Assembly (NCBI GenBank): GCA_016165875.1
Contig: JABBOT010000002.1
Location: forward strand, 39,025,868-39,089,867
Direction of reading: 5' to 3'
Length of the DNA stretch: 64,000 nt
Source of the DNA: Acanthopleura granulata
Taxonomy: Eukaryota > Mollusca > Polyplacophora > Chitonida > Chitonidae
The notes below the pieces were generated by a model that saw only the letters and a list, made by a program, of their open reading frames with translations, was not told the DNA's origin and made no database searches. Position 1 is the first letter of the stretch. Every line of letters starts with the position of its first letter. A program made the position numbers and the translations under genes. Below, in pieces: positions 17,068-26,839 of the stretch.

Positions 17068-17404
17068 CATGACGTCGTAGGTGTATGATATCATAGGACT
17101 ATGACGTCCTGTGTGTAGATGTTGAACGCTGCGCGTGCTAATGTTCGAGGTGCAGGTGCTGAACGCTGCGTGTGCTAATGTTCGACAGCATAGCGATTTT
17201 GCCTATGTATTTAAAAATAACAAGACATAATATATCGTGCTGAGACCCTATAGTAAAATAGTAAATAAATAAATTTATTACATAGAAAAGCAGCAGGGAG
17301 GGCGAATGTACTAAATAATGAGAGGCGGGTGGCCCCCTGGGAGCCCCCCAACGGTGTTCTGGTTCAGGGCCACCTGAGCTGGAGGGGGGGGGGGAGGGGC
17401 GTTC
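17068..17404. repeat. subterminal region of L with tandem motif and TGACGTC sites
   Basis: Two copies, 37 bp apart, of TGAACGCTGCG-GTGCTAATGTTCGA (17123-17148 and 17160-17185). Two TGACGTC motifs precede them (around 17070 and 17101). The rest, 17186-17404, has no recognisable gene and ends in a G-rich run (17381-17392) next to the helicase element. Related subterminal motifs occur at the right end of R (50690-50857). Confidence 0.6.
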
Positions 17405-17452
17405 GCGTACATAGATAATTGGCAATTGTGAATGTAGGTGGACGCCCGTTCG
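17405..17452 (+). repeat. left TIR of the helicase element
   Basis: Starts GCGTACATAGATAATTGGCA and ends GGACGCCCGTTCG; matches 29438-29485 inverted with one difference. A partial direct reiteration (CGTTCGCATACATAGATGG from 17448) follows, so the left end carries about 1.3 units. Confidence 0.88.
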
Positions 17453-18390
17453 CATACATAGATGGTATGCACGCCAGAGCTGGCCGACTGGCCTTGGCAG
17501 CTCGCATGACGGACGAGAGAGCAGCACAGAATCTTGCCGCGCTTCCTGAGGGGGGCCAGTTCCTGCTCCGAATCAAGTCCCGGCGTGAGCGGAACGAATG
17601 CGACTGGGTTGTTGAAGACAGGTTTGACCCAGTCCAGGCTGAGAGGAAAAAGGGGCAGGTCGTCATCGAGATCACGAGGGATACCAAGCCAGGCACTCTG
17701 ACTGGGATCGAGAGTGTGTTCTATCAAAATGCCTACCCTATCACCGCAGTCGCGTATGGGCCAGACCCTGCCAATCTCGCTTCGCTAAAGTGATGGCGAC
17801 TTCAACGGCGTTGCCCAGAGAGTCGTGGAGCACTTCGAAGGCACCATCAACGGCTCTTTTCCCAAAGATATTTGTACCGGGTTTTGCCGAGGTTAAGTGG
17901 TGGGAGTTCACAAACTGCCATCCCATAATCCTTGCCTGGTTTGGGAAGCAAAACGGCTGGGCCCCAACACAGCTTCTTGCCTTTCTGACAGAACTTGGCC
18001 CGCTGAAGTCCCTCAAGGTACGTGAACCAATCTTCGCCTTTGAGAAACAGACCAAGGCTCCCTGAAGACCGTAATCAGGAGTGTAGCATCATCGGCAAGT
18101 TCACGCAGGGCAGCAAGGCTGACGGAAAAGGACTGACACGACGACTGATAACTGATGAAGTAGAGTCTGACTACGTGGTCAGAGACATCCGCCAAAGTGG
18201 CAACCTGGTCGGAGCACCAATGAAATGCCCCCTCGGCCACATCCTCACATACTACGATGGTTCCCAGCCCAAGTACACTCACTTAAGGGAATCTATGCTG
18301 GCCTGCCCAAATCAACCTCCTCTCCATCCTTTCCTGGTTCAAGCCCAAAGAGGCTGTCCGGGAGGCCACTGACAGCACCTACGTCCAGAA
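17419..18390 (+). pseudogene. N-terminal region of the helicase protein (no domain recognised)
   Basis: ORF 17419-17793 begins inside the TIR. It contains segments such as LLRIKSRRERNECDWVVEDR and IEITRDTKPGTLTGIESVFY. The reading continues in other frames: GDFNGVAQRVVEHFEGT near 17790, then VKWWEFTNCHPIILAWFGKQ and PTQLLAFLTELGPLKSL up to 18063. Frames change at least three times before the helicase domain. The polarity, spacing and absence of a separate start suggest one long protein with the downstream helicase. I do not recognise a domain here; a replication-associated role is only inferred from the fusion. Confidence 0.5.
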
Positions 18391-19720
18391 AACCCCCACT
18401 GCACAAGTTCAAAGTGATTGATGCATACGTGGCCCCCAAGGCCTGCAGCTGCAATGAAACCTGTTGTGTCAATTGTCTCATGGGGGTAACGTATCTTCCT
18501 CCAGTTGCCTTAGCCCAGTGGGGCTACAAGGAAGAAAAGCTATACATGCCCATGGAACATGCAGCCTACCTCCCCAAGCCCAAATACCGAAGACAGCAAA
18601 AAGACATGTCAGACTCCTCTGCGCCATGCCACGGCGACCCACTGACCAGATGCCAATTATGCTACCTGAATGCCGGCGAAGGCAGCGGCAAAACCACAAA
18701 AGCAATTGAGCTCTTCCGCGCCAGGGACTCCCTGGTCTTCACCCCGACCCACCGTCTGGCCAAAGAGATGCGGGCCAGTCTGGTCAAGGCCCAGACCTAT
18801 CACAGCTTGTTCCGTTGGAGTGGTCAGACTGAGGAAACCCCGGAAAGGATGGACCAGAGGTACGTCCCCTGCGTGATCATCTGGGATGAGGTGTGCATTG
18901 TGCCCCGACCCATACTGGAGACCTTGCTTGGCTGGCTCGAACACAGGGGTGTAAAAGTCATCTGCTGCGGCGACCAGGTTCAACCACCGCCAATTGCTGG
19001 TGAGATGCCACAGGGCTAGCTGCGACCAGCTGCAAACAACTATGAAGAGGTCGAGAACGACCGCAGAGCAAAAGATCTGACCCTTAAGGCCCTCAAAAGG
19101 TTATCCGATGCAGCCAGACAAGATCCAGTGCCGAGAAATGCGAAAGGCTCTCCCAGGTTGTCCTAGATGGGATAGGTTCGTTGAAGCCTGTAAGCCCGGT
19201 GACCTCATCTTGACCTCGAGACAGAAAGTCCGCGACCGAGCACAGGAGTTGCTATTCCAGGGGCATAAAGATCATTTCATCGATGAGCCCGCCCCCTACT
19301 GTACCACCCAAAAGACAGCCGGAAGCAAAACATACAACTTCCCGTCCCAGGCACGAACCGCAGGGAAGAGCTGGTACTCAACGATGTCGTGAATGTCAGC
19401 ATGGAGGCAGCAAGGGCAGCCATCCACACCGAAGACTGGCGCCTTCGTTATGCACTCACAGTTCGGTCGATCCAGGGTCTCACCATCAAAGACCACCAAA
19501 AAGTCTGGATCGTCGAGGATTACCTCCAGTAGTCAAAGCTCCCCTACCTTGCCATATCAAGGATGGAGTATCTCAGCCAGCTCGAACGGGTAGTCTGTCC
19601 CCCGGAGGAGGGTTCCGAAGTCAGAACCCCAACAGAGCAGCAGCTCAGAAAGACCATCTAGAGGAAGTTGGTGGCCTACAAGCGCCAGGACCAAGCCAAG
19701 GGGCTTAGATTTAACTTGAA
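18391..19720 (+). pseudogene. superfamily 1 DNA helicase (frameshifted)
   Basis: A DNA helicase probably used in replication of the element. Before the ATPase there is a Cys-rich segment (CSCNETCCVNC). Walker A is NAGEGSGKTTKAIELF (about 18668-18715), Walker B is VIIWDEVC (about 18870-18895) and a motif III-like GDQVQPPP lies near 18970. The ORF stops at 19019 just after GEMPQG. Downstream the match resumes in other frames: GDLILTSRQKVRDRAQELL (19199-19256), then the motif V-like SIQGLT (about 19462-19485) and the motif VI-like SRMEYLSQLERVV (about 19558-19600), with in-frame stops between. All core motifs survive, so the break is by small indels, not large deletion. Bacterial contamination is unlikely because the region lies between the element's TIRs. 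Confidence 0.8.
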
Positions 19721-19745
19721 GATGTGCTGGACATCTTCACATCCT

Positions 19746-19979
19746 GCATCTCAAGGAGCAGCAAAATAACCGCTGTGCTGCCTGCAATATTGAGCTCCTA
19801 TGGGCTTACCAACCAAAGGGTACCCAGCAGTGCAGTGTGGACCGGTTGGACAAAACCACGGGCCACAGTAATGATAACTTTAGGTTGACCTCTCTCGAGT
19901 GCAACGTGAAAAGGGAATGCGCAGCCCTCAACGCCTCAGTACGCCATCCGATGGTAGCTGTGTGTCCGGGTACACCATG
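19746..19979 (+). pseudogene. HNH nuclease-like domain at the helicase C-terminus
   Basis: A 78-codon open stretch without its own ATG. It has CAACNIELLWAY (a CxxC zinc knuckle), SVDRLDKTTGHSNDNFRLTS and LECNVKRE, the layout of an HNH/His-Me finger nuclease: CxxC, DRxD, GH, N, RL, CN. It follows helicase motif VI by about 150 bp in the same direction and most likely formed the C-terminal domain of the same protein. Its 3' end overlaps the convergent integrase 3' end. Nuclease activity is inferred from the motif; the domain itself has no stop. Confidence 0.72.
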
Positions 19980-20860
19980 AGTAGTTCTTCGTGGAAAATG
20001 CCCGCTGTGGACAATCTAGCAGGTAGTACAACACAGGCTCATCGGGTTTAGTTACCGAGCGACCAAGGCGATACACATCTAGGGACCACACAGGGTCAGT
20101 CACACGGCAACGACCACCCTCCAGCTCACCTGGAAGGTACAAGTAGCGAACGCCTACTCTGGAAGGGAGCTTTTGCGCTTTGAGCCCCCACCAGGCGAAG
20201 TGGAATAACAGAGGGGGCTTTTTGTGACACAAATTCAGATTTGAGGCCATCAGAAGGCTTCTTGGCGGTCAACCGTGTCACCTCATTGTTCAGGGTTCGT
20301 ATAACGGCGGACAGTTTTCAACCCACTCTGTCGATCTCACCCCTTTAGGCGGGCGCATCTTCTGAGCATACTGGTGGGTGAACAACCGCTCAGCTAGTCT
20401 CCTATTGAACCGATCAACGATCCCCTGTTCCAGGTGGATGTCCACTCGTCCGCGACTGACGATCACACCATCCTTTGTAAGCAGTTGACTCGCTGCATCC
20501 ATGAACTCTCGCCCGGAGTCAACATGAAGAAGATGGGCCAGTTTAAACAATTACGGCGGCTGTAGAAGCGCGAAAAGCGCTGGCCACTTCAGTAGATTCT
20601 TTTGAGTTCAGAGGCTCGACCCCTTTGTAGCGGCTGGCAACATCAAGAACTGTCAACGTGTATTGAAATGTGCTACGTCCTACGCGGCCGTGTAGTAGAA
20701 ACAGGTCAGGTTGATGAATTTCTTTAGGGATAGACTTATCAAACTTCGGACGCGGTATGTGTTGCGGGGCTGGAAGATAAATCTGCCATGTTGCCTGTTT
20801 TTTCAGCCAGTCGCGAGCTGCCCCTTCAGAGACCCTGGCAGCCTAGGAAAGCTTCATGAT
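19936..20860 (-). pseudogene. retrovirus-like (rve/DDE) integrase of the helicase element
   Basis: Catalyses insertion of the element. The N-terminal part near 20850-20700 reads ARDWLKKQATWQIYLPAPQ. The first catalytic Asp lies in TVLDVASRYKGVEPL (about 20600-20660), the second in HVDSGREFMDAA (about 20510), and the Glu in HLEQGIVDRFNRRLAERLF. The Asp to Glu spacing is 29 residues, a little short of the usual 35. The C-terminal domain includes GELEGGRCRVTDPVWSLDVY and SVTKPDEPVLYYL. At least three frame changes (near 20550, 20290 and the 3' end). It belongs to a different integrase branch from the chromodomain integrases of L and R. Confidence 0.8.
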
Positions 20861-21161
20861 GGCTGCAACTTCTTTCCAATACCCCCAAGGGCTGTAGTAC
20901 ATCCTGGGAAGTTTGCTCTCCATCGGCAAGGTATTCCAGCAGCCTGATCAGTCTCCAACAGGCAGAACTCACAGTCTCAGGCAGCTGCCCGGTCGTCGCC
21001 CGGAGGCAGGTCAGGCACTCCAGAGCTATTGCTGTGAAACACATGGTGGCCTTTTCGTCCTGCCGCCAGAGATCGAGCGACTTTTGTGCGATATCAATCA
21101 GTACATTGACCAGAGGACCAGGAATCTTTTTGCGACAGGCACAGTAGTCAACCTCTAGCAT
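20826..21161 (-). CDS. helical protein of unknown function, 111 aa
   Basis: Open frame from MLEVDYCACRKK to FLGCQGL. It is rich in Ala, Leu and Cys and looks all-helical (AIALECLTCLRATTGQLPE; SSACWRLIRLLEYLADGEQ). No family recognised. It lies directly upstream of, and slightly overlaps, the integrase on the same strand, so it may be the integrase N-terminal region in another frame or a separate small gene. Confidence 0.4.
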   Translation of the reverse strand: MLEVDYCACRKKIPGPLVNVLIDIAQKSLDLWRQDEKATMCFTAIALECLTCLRATTGQLPETVSSACWRLIRLLEYLADGEQTSQDVLQPLGVLERSCSHHEAFLGCQGL

Positions 21162-21319
21162 CGCGGAGTATAGCGATGATGGGGAAACCCATGGGGAAAC
21201 GATACCCAAGCGATATACACAAATGGTATGGAAAAATAACTCGAGCCTCACTACTCATGTCGTGCCTGCCATTACGGCGAGGAAATCTTACCAGTACACT
21301 CCAGCACAATCTTTTCGGA

Positions 21320-21880
21320 TTACTCGGCGGGTGTATAGGCGACCAGCCCAGTTACACCCATCCCAAGGAGGGTGAAGGCGGTCTCACGTTCTTTTTGGCC
21401 CTCCGACGGTGTATCGAAATCGCTTACGACAAGTTCCTGCCCTGTGGGACTAAGAGTTTTCGCCATGACCTGAGTGTACTCGAGCATGGCAGCGTCGACA
21501 TCACGAAATGTGCGCTCTGCGTGCCCCTGTCGACGAAACTGGTCATTAATCCAGTCCATACGCTTTGTTCTTTTTCTAGATCTCGCTGCCTTGACCGCCT
21601 GGAGCAGGTCTATACTTTATCGTGGCGTTTGTGCTCTGCATCAACCTCCGGCCTGCTGCCTTTGATTATTATCGAATTTGGCCTCGTTGAGGTCAGTCAA
21701 CAATTTTTCCTGTTTGGTTTTTCGCACCGCGGGCCCTCCTCGCCCTGCGGTCAACTTTTTGGTGTTCTTTTGACGCCCCTCAGCTGAAGGCGTCTCATTT
21801 GGTAGAGTCTCTGTCACCAGTCCTACTATCGGGCTGTCTGTCATCATCATCATCTTCTGTTCTCGGGCATTCATGTCCAA
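21320..21880 (-). pseudogene. small Lys/Arg-rich protein of unknown function (one frameshift)
   Basis: Two ORFs in different frames appear to be one gene. 21641-21880 starts MDMNAREQKMMMMTDSP and continues with GRQKNTKKLTAGRGGP and KQEKLLTDLNEAKFDNNQRQ. After a frame change, 21320-21559 has WINDQFRRQGHAERTFRDVD and LSPTGQELVVSDFDTPSEGQ. Basic N-terminal half, acidic and polar C-terminal half. The start abuts the next gene upstream (stop at 21882). Confidence 0.5.
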
Positions 21881-21881
21881 A

Positions 21882-22163
21882 TTAAAAATGCTTCGTGGTA
21901 GTCAAAGCCGTTGTAAGGGGAGCTAAGTACATGCCGATTCTGTGGTACAGCTCGGATGTGGTACTGATAAGCGCGTGTTCTACAAGTGGATCAGATTCCA
22001 GGTCGTCAATTACTTTCGGAAGATTTTCTGGATCAATTGGTAGGAACAATCCCGTCAACCCCGAGTAGATGGACAGCGCGGTACGACCGAGAGTCTTCGT
22101 AACAGCTACACCAAGCTGCATCTCATAATGGTTATAGAATGTTTCAATTGCTTTGTCGTCCAT
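21882..22163 (-). CDS. unknown protein, 93 aa
   Basis: Uninterrupted ORF from MDDKAIETFYNHYEMQLGV to TTALTTTKHF. Contains VTKTLGRTALSIYSGLTGLF and IDDLESDPLVEHALISTTSE. Mixed helical, no recognised domain. It sits in a minus-strand run between ATPase and integrase with 1-bp spacing to the next gene, as in compact viral gene arrays. Confidence 0.55.
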   Translation of the reverse strand: MDDKAIETFYNHYEMQLGVAVTKTLGRTALSIYSGLTGLFLPIDPENLPKVIDDLESDPLVEHALISTTSELYHRIGMYLAPLTTALTTTKHF

Positions 22164-22234
22164 ACCGTCTATTTTCTCGGGACTAAATGCTTTTCCCAGG
22201 TACAGTCTGCACCGTCCACCAGCAGAAAGCGCGG

Positions 22235-22402
22235 CTAACCTCTCTCGTTTTTGCAGACATGCGGCAGTATCCGTGTTTTCTGTTCCCAGCCCTTGGGATG
22301 ATGAACTGGCGAACCCTCTATAGGGCCCAGTTCACATGCTGTGTTTGGGGGTTGGTCATCATCAATCTGCAGCAACTCGTCAATAACTTCATCGCAATTC
22401 AT
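22235..22402 (-). CDS. small acidic ORF, 55 aa
   Basis: Starts MNCDEVIDELLQIDDDQPPN and ends at HVCKNERG. Coding-like sequence continues past the stop in another frame (FLLVDGADCTWEKHLVPRK), which suggests a frameshift and a longer original protein reaching toward 22163. No family recognised. Confidence 0.4.
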   Translation of the reverse strand: MNCDEVIDELLQIDDDQPPNTACELGPIEGSPVHHPKGWEQKTRILPHVCKNERG

Positions 22403-22553
22403 GGTAGTATCAGTATCCTTTTGCTAGTCATCATTGAAGTTTGATAGACCCTTAGAAGTTTAATAGAGAATTTTAATTCACATTTGATTATCAATCCCTA
22501 ACATCTGATTATTAGTGTTTGACAATTGATTATCAATACTTAACATGTATTTA
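22403..22553. other. short AT-rich gap with repeated TTGATTATCAAT motif
   Basis: Contains the near-repeats TTTGATTATCAATCCCTAAC and TTGATTATCAATACTTAAC about 35 bp apart, between the ATPase 3' end and the next minus-strand gene. It could be a control element; nothing else seen. Confidence 0.35.
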
Positions 22554-23130
22554 TTAGAGCTTATCTTCATTACAAAACACGATGTACTCAGTCGGCTGAT
22601 CAGCCTTCAATATTAGCTTAGAATGTTTTGTCTGCAAGGCGCTGATGCACCACGGCGCGTTCTTCTCCTGTTGGGTTCACATCATTTTCTCGGAGGCATT
22701 CTTCAAACAAGTCCCTATCTTTGCAGTGAAAGATGGGGACTCTGCGCGTCTGCTCGCGTAGATCCTTTGCTGCGCGTGTCGGCCTAAGAAGGCCAGCTCA
22801 GAGAGCATGTCTTTTATTTTGGCCAGCGCCTTTGTGGCCGAGCAGTCGTCAATGATGTATAGGGTTGGCTTGCCTTGGAACACCGAGTAGAGGGCTCTAA
22901 GGTAGTCGTGCAGCCTTTCACCGGAATTGAGAACGTAGACACTGGAATCGTCCCAGTTCCAGGTGCGCGTTTGGTAGGCTTGGGTGGGCTGCACAGTGGT
23001 GCACAGAATCACGATTTGCTGAAGCACACCGCGGTAGGACCCCTCCAACAGGTCGAGAATGAACACTGTCCTAATCTGTCCGCAGATGATATGGGGGTTC
23101 TTTGAGAGAATGCTGTCAGTAGACAGCGCT
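22554..23130 (-). pseudogene. packaging ATPase (FtsK/HerA, A32-like) of the helicase element
   Basis: ATPase that would pump DNA into capsids. The Walker A region near NPHIICGQIRTVFILDLLEG is damaged: the GxxxxGK(S/T) signature is not intact. Walker B is PTLYIIDDCSATKAL (about 22840-22880), followed by the sensor-type segment SELAFLGRHAQQ. The C-terminal part continues in other frames to about 22554 (TEYIVFCNEDKL). In this copy the frame is continuous with the C-terminus of the capsid gene upstream (single ORF 22677-23450). Confidence 0.75.
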
Positions 23131-24310
23131 GACAAACCTGCCATCTTCAACATTAAGCTGGACATCAATGACTGGATAAAGACGTTTAAAGCACCGGCAT
23201 CCTGTGCCTTTTTCATGTGCTGGAGGGTCACGCCTTCACTCTCGTTTTCTATACGCCTGCCACTGCCATGGAGCTGGTCATCATCACTTGTCCTCAAGTC
23301 CAGCCATAGGGCGTATTTATCCCGTGAGAACTGACCCAAGGTGAGGTCTGCGAGGCCCAGGTCCTTTGCAGTCGTACGCGTCATTGGGTGCGGCTTGCTG
23401 CCGGCTGCGAAGAACTTTTTTGCCTCATCCCAAAACTGGTAGGCGCGCATGCCCTGACTGTATATCTGATTAGAAACTCCCTCGATGTATCTTTGAGACC
23501 CTCAAAGTCCGTATTGAAAGGGTCGGCGGCGACCTCTTCGAAGAGCATCCAGATTCCCTTCATAGACCGCGAAGTCGTGTAAATGTTGAAGGTCCACATA
23601 CTGTCGCTCTTGTCTGTGGATTCTTCGGTGGCGCAAGACGCCGTCGCACAGGATTGAGAGGTGGCCGTGGTACTGGTTGCGGATTATCGAGGCATGTTAT
23701 ACCCCAGACTGATGTCATTGATTTCATTGGTACTTTTCGCTGCTTCTGCGCCTGTGGCTAGAATCATCCGGCTATAGTCATTGAATGTTAATTGTACTCG
23801 AGTCGGCCCTCGAAGGCTTCCTTGTAGAACGGCATGTGGCTATTGAGCAGTTCGAAATCTAGTGTTATGTAGAACCGGTTGCCGTAGGCTTGGGCTATTG
23901 CCCGGTCTGGTGCGCCTCTAGTGGCATTTTTTGCACCTATGCGCATCTCTGTTACATTTCTATTATTCGATGTATCAATACCTTGCTATTGCGCGTTGGC
24001 TCTCTCTTGGATAGTCTTTCAGAGCTCCGTACAACGGTGAAAGACGTCGGAATCATCTATGGACGCCCGATATATTGGACTAATGTCCTGTTTTCATCAG
24101 GGAGTTTATCGTGATGGTGAAGGCCAAGCTGGTGGTCCCCGGAATGATCACATCATCGTCACCGAGATTGGGGAATCGAACCAGAATTTGCTGGTTCTGG
24201 TCTATCCTACTGAGGTTATTTGTGATGACCACGGAATGCCGCACGCCTTTGGCCCCCAACTGTTCACAGAGCTTGCGGCGTGGATTGAGCTTGAGTCCGT
24301 ATTGACTCAT
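23131..24310 (-). pseudogene. major capsid protein of the helicase element (frameshifted)
   Basis: The N-terminal part is MSQYGLKLNPRRKLCEQLGA and ILVRFPNLGDDDVIIPGT (24310-24116). The middle is in shifted frames (ATRGAPDRAIAQAYGNRFYI, FELLNSHMPFYKEAFEGRLE near 23900-23800). Further on are RSMKGIWMLFEEVAADPFNT (about 23560) and MRAYQFWDEAKKFFAAGSKP (23450). The C-terminus runs into the ATPase frame after RIENESEGVTLQ. The position next to the ATPase and the beta-rich composition fit the double-jelly-roll capsid of Polinton-type viruses, but the sequence is clearly unlike the L and R capsids. Family assignment is by gene context and general resemblance. Confidence 0.65.
24064..24176 (+). repeat. 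113-bp segment duplicated at 28257-28370
   Basis: Starts CGCCCGATATATTGGACTAA and ends GATTGGGGAAT; the two copies differ at only a few positions. This is the native copy because it lies in the 5' part of the capsid gene. Confidence 0.9.
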
Positions 24311-24387
24311 ACTTATTAAAGAAGGAATTTTTCCTGCAGATAATATAAAGTAATGTACGACTATATCTTCAAGATAATATATGGACG

Positions 24388-25640
24388 ATGGCAGGTTTTG
24401 GTTTTGACCCTCCAGATGATCTTGATATTGGAGAACGAGCTGATGAGGGGACGCAAGAGACCTCTTACCCATCAAGAGTGAAGCTGCCGCATGACAGCGA
24501 AAACGAGGGAAACACATAATCACTTGCACGTAAGTTCACACGGCCAGCCGTAGATGACTACTATAATCCCATGGAGATAAACGGGTTGATCACCTCTGCG
24601 GGGAGACATTCTTCTGATTTCCAGCTGGTGGATGGTCGACTAGGCCTTGTGGCTTATTCCAACCTTGCGATTGTCAACAAACATACAGCCAACCCACTGA
24701 AGCTATCTGCAATAGCGAGTCATAGTTGTGGGATGTGTGTCATCCGGGATGGATTTCGGTTTGTTGACTGGAAGCGGATGAAGCTGCTATAAAAATCCGT
24801 AGCAGTTAATTAGAAAGCTAAGGATGATCTAGGTGGAGCCGCGACTGCAATAATGTGGATCTATAAGACTTACAGCAAGTGGTACAGGGAACATCTCAAG
24901 GGGTCACAACATTCGAAATCACGTTGACTGATTCTCAGATAGAGAGGGCTCTCAGCACACTTGGTGATACTCCACTAAACCTCCGTGAGCTACGGGGGCT
25001 TGATAAAGCACTGCAGACTATCGGAGGGGAGCTCAGAAACAACGTTGCTAAACTGACAGCATTGGACGAGCACATTGCTTTGGAAAAAGGAAAATTTGAT
25101 GGGGTGGACACTTATGAGTTCTCCAGGCGCCGCATTGCAGAACGATTGCAAGACCTTCAGGATAAAAGAGAGGCTCGCCTCGAGGCTGCCTCTTCGAGGC
25201 CTGAAGCTCTGCGCTCGCAAATTAGTCGGATCAGGGAAACGATCAGCCGCGTTCTTCATGAGGACACAGCTCTTGTCGAACGCCTTCGGACTTTGTTCCC
25301 CGAACAGGGGCTCGCCATAGCAAGTATCCAAACTACGGTGGGTTTTATCGCGTCAACCCTGGTTCTTGCCCTAACCGGTGGCGCGGCACGAACCCCACCA
25401 ACCCCGCCAACGGGTGGCGTTAAGGAGTGCGTAAAAATGCAACTGCGAGCCCTGGGCAGGCTTCTAGCTAAGCTCGTCGATAAAGCCGCAGTGGCTGTCA
25501 CAGGTATTACAGGGAGCATCGTCTCTTGGCTTCTCAGAACATTAGGCAAGACAGTGAAATGGATTGCCGAATATGCTTGGGCTTTGGTTGTCGCCACAAG
25601 CGCAATCATTTACTCGGCCTTTCGATCATATCTAGCGTGA
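24388..25640 (+). pseudogene. coiled-coil and membrane-segment protein, probably one broken gene
   Basis: Starting at MAGFGFDPPDDLDIGERADE (24388) the same frame runs through an in-frame TAA at 24517, then DDYYNPMEINGLITSAGRHS and AIASHSCGMCVIRDGFRFVD (TAA at 24790). After a further stop comes WIYKTYSKWYREHL (to about 24890). A frame change leads into the long ORF 24879-25640. That ORF has a charged coiled-coil (TALDEHIALEKGKFDGVDTY, LQDLQDKREARLEAASSRPE), the hydrophobic stretch ASIQTTVGFIASTLVLALTG, a Pro-rich hinge, and a second hydrophobic region near the C-terminus. The layout suggests a capsid-associated or membrane-active protein, which is inference. It is divergent from the capsid gene with about 78 bp between starts. 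Confidence 0.6.
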
Positions 25641-26160
25641 CCAGCTTACTGCAAGCCTGAGGGCGACGCTAAGTATTACTAACGCCAGTTTTTCTTGATC
25701 GTGCTCTCTAGGTGAATTCTTCACTACTGGAGTCTGCGCTGCGACTGGAGTCGGCAAGGGTATTGCAGCTGGCTGCGGCTTTATAATGCTTGTCTCCCCA
25801 GCCGAAGGCGGATGAACTGTCGAATTTACGTCTCCAGTGACCCCGAGTTTCTAGTCTCCTGTGGTTAGGACGATTTTGTTATAGCCACTGACTTTACCGA
25901 TTCATAGGTCCATATCACTTGGCGAAATGTACAGACCAAAGCGAAACGCAGAATCCACCTTGGAGCGGCGTACCTCAGGACGTTCTGGTACCGCTCTCTA
26001 CCGCCGAGAGAAGATCAACAGGTCTTGATATGGCGTCTTCGACATTAGCTATGAACTGCTTCCGTGCGTCAAATACCGTGTCTTCCTCGCCTGCGATACT
26101 GCTGCGGGTCTGTGCCTGTGCTGAGAGGATTGCACAAACACGCCTGCCCGTGTAAACCCC
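25641..26160. other. decayed region of the helicase element
   Basis: Minus-strand translation gives short coding-like pieces (AGEEDTVFDARKQFIANVED; SPREHDQEKLALVILSVA) in changing frames with many stops. Probably the remains of one gene running leftward. No family recognised. Confidence 0.35.
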
Positions 26161-26829
26161 TCAGATTTGTCGAGGTTGAAGGTGGGCCCATGCTTGATTG
26201 GCCTCGCTGTCTTGCGAGATGACATCGATGTGAAACTTTTCCGGTGTTCGACGGAATGACATACGGCTAGAATCGCAGTCGTAATGAAATTTCTCATGTC
26301 CGATCCTCGTGGCACAATGATAAGCCACGTCTAACCCGTGGTTTCCACCTCTTTTTTGCCGCCAATATAAGCCTGGGGGGGACGTAAAACTGGGCACAAA
26401 TGCGCCCGTATGCCCTTTCGTCGTAAGGGTTTTCGGTCGGACTCCATGCATTGTCTTGTGGAAGTGATGCCTTAGTCTCTTCCAGAATACGGCGCACTTG
26501 ATTGGAAGTGGAAGTTGCTTAGTTGTGTAGTGTGTGCCGTAAGGTGATTTTCTGTTGACACCCCACAACCGGTCGTGGCGCACCATACGGCGAAATTGAG
26601 TTGGTTCTGCCATCAGTTGCGTGTTCCATTTCTGGACCAATGCGTCGCTGTTGATTTTCGGTAAGGTGTAGCGTTCAAGCACCATTTGGAAAGTTACGTC
26701 GAAAGTACCCCGCGAGTGGATCAGGCTGGGATCTATCACCACGATTTCACTCGGCTCCACAATCCCTTTACTCGAATAATATACTCCTCCGACATGGTAA
26801 TTGGTTAACTTCCTGTTGAATGAAAACAT
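26161..26829 (-). CDS. unknown protein of the helicase element, about 222 aa
   Basis: Open frame starting MFSFNRKLTNYHVGGVYYSS. It continues with SEIVVIDPSLIHSRGTFDVT, NTQLMAEPTQFRRMVRHDRL and RQKRGGNHGLDVAYHC and ends WAHLQPRQI. I do not recognise a domain. The ATG lies only 10 bp from the ATG of the divergent plus-strand gene, so promoter elements must overlap coding sequence. The C-terminal third overlaps another open frame and may be shifted. Confidence 0.5.
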   Translation of the reverse strand: MFSFNRKLTNYHVGGVYYSSKGIVEPSEIVVIDPSLIHSRGTFDVTFQMVLERYTLPKINSDALVQKWNTQLMAEPTQFRRMVRHDRLWGVNRKSPYGTHYTTKQLPLPIKCAVFWKRLRHHFHKTMHGVRPKTLTTKGHTGAFVPSFTSPPGLYWRQKRGGNHGLDVAYHCATRIGHEKFHYDCDSSRMSFRRTPEKFHIDVISQDSEANQAWAHLQPRQI

Positions 26830-26839
26830 AATTCTGAAT

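Noticed and set aside
17381..17392. Homopolymer G/C runs at 17381, 47339 and 47634 as functional G-quadruplex sites
   Set aside because: Single long runs in decayed sequence are typical of slippage or sequencing uncertainty; no ordered four-run pattern.
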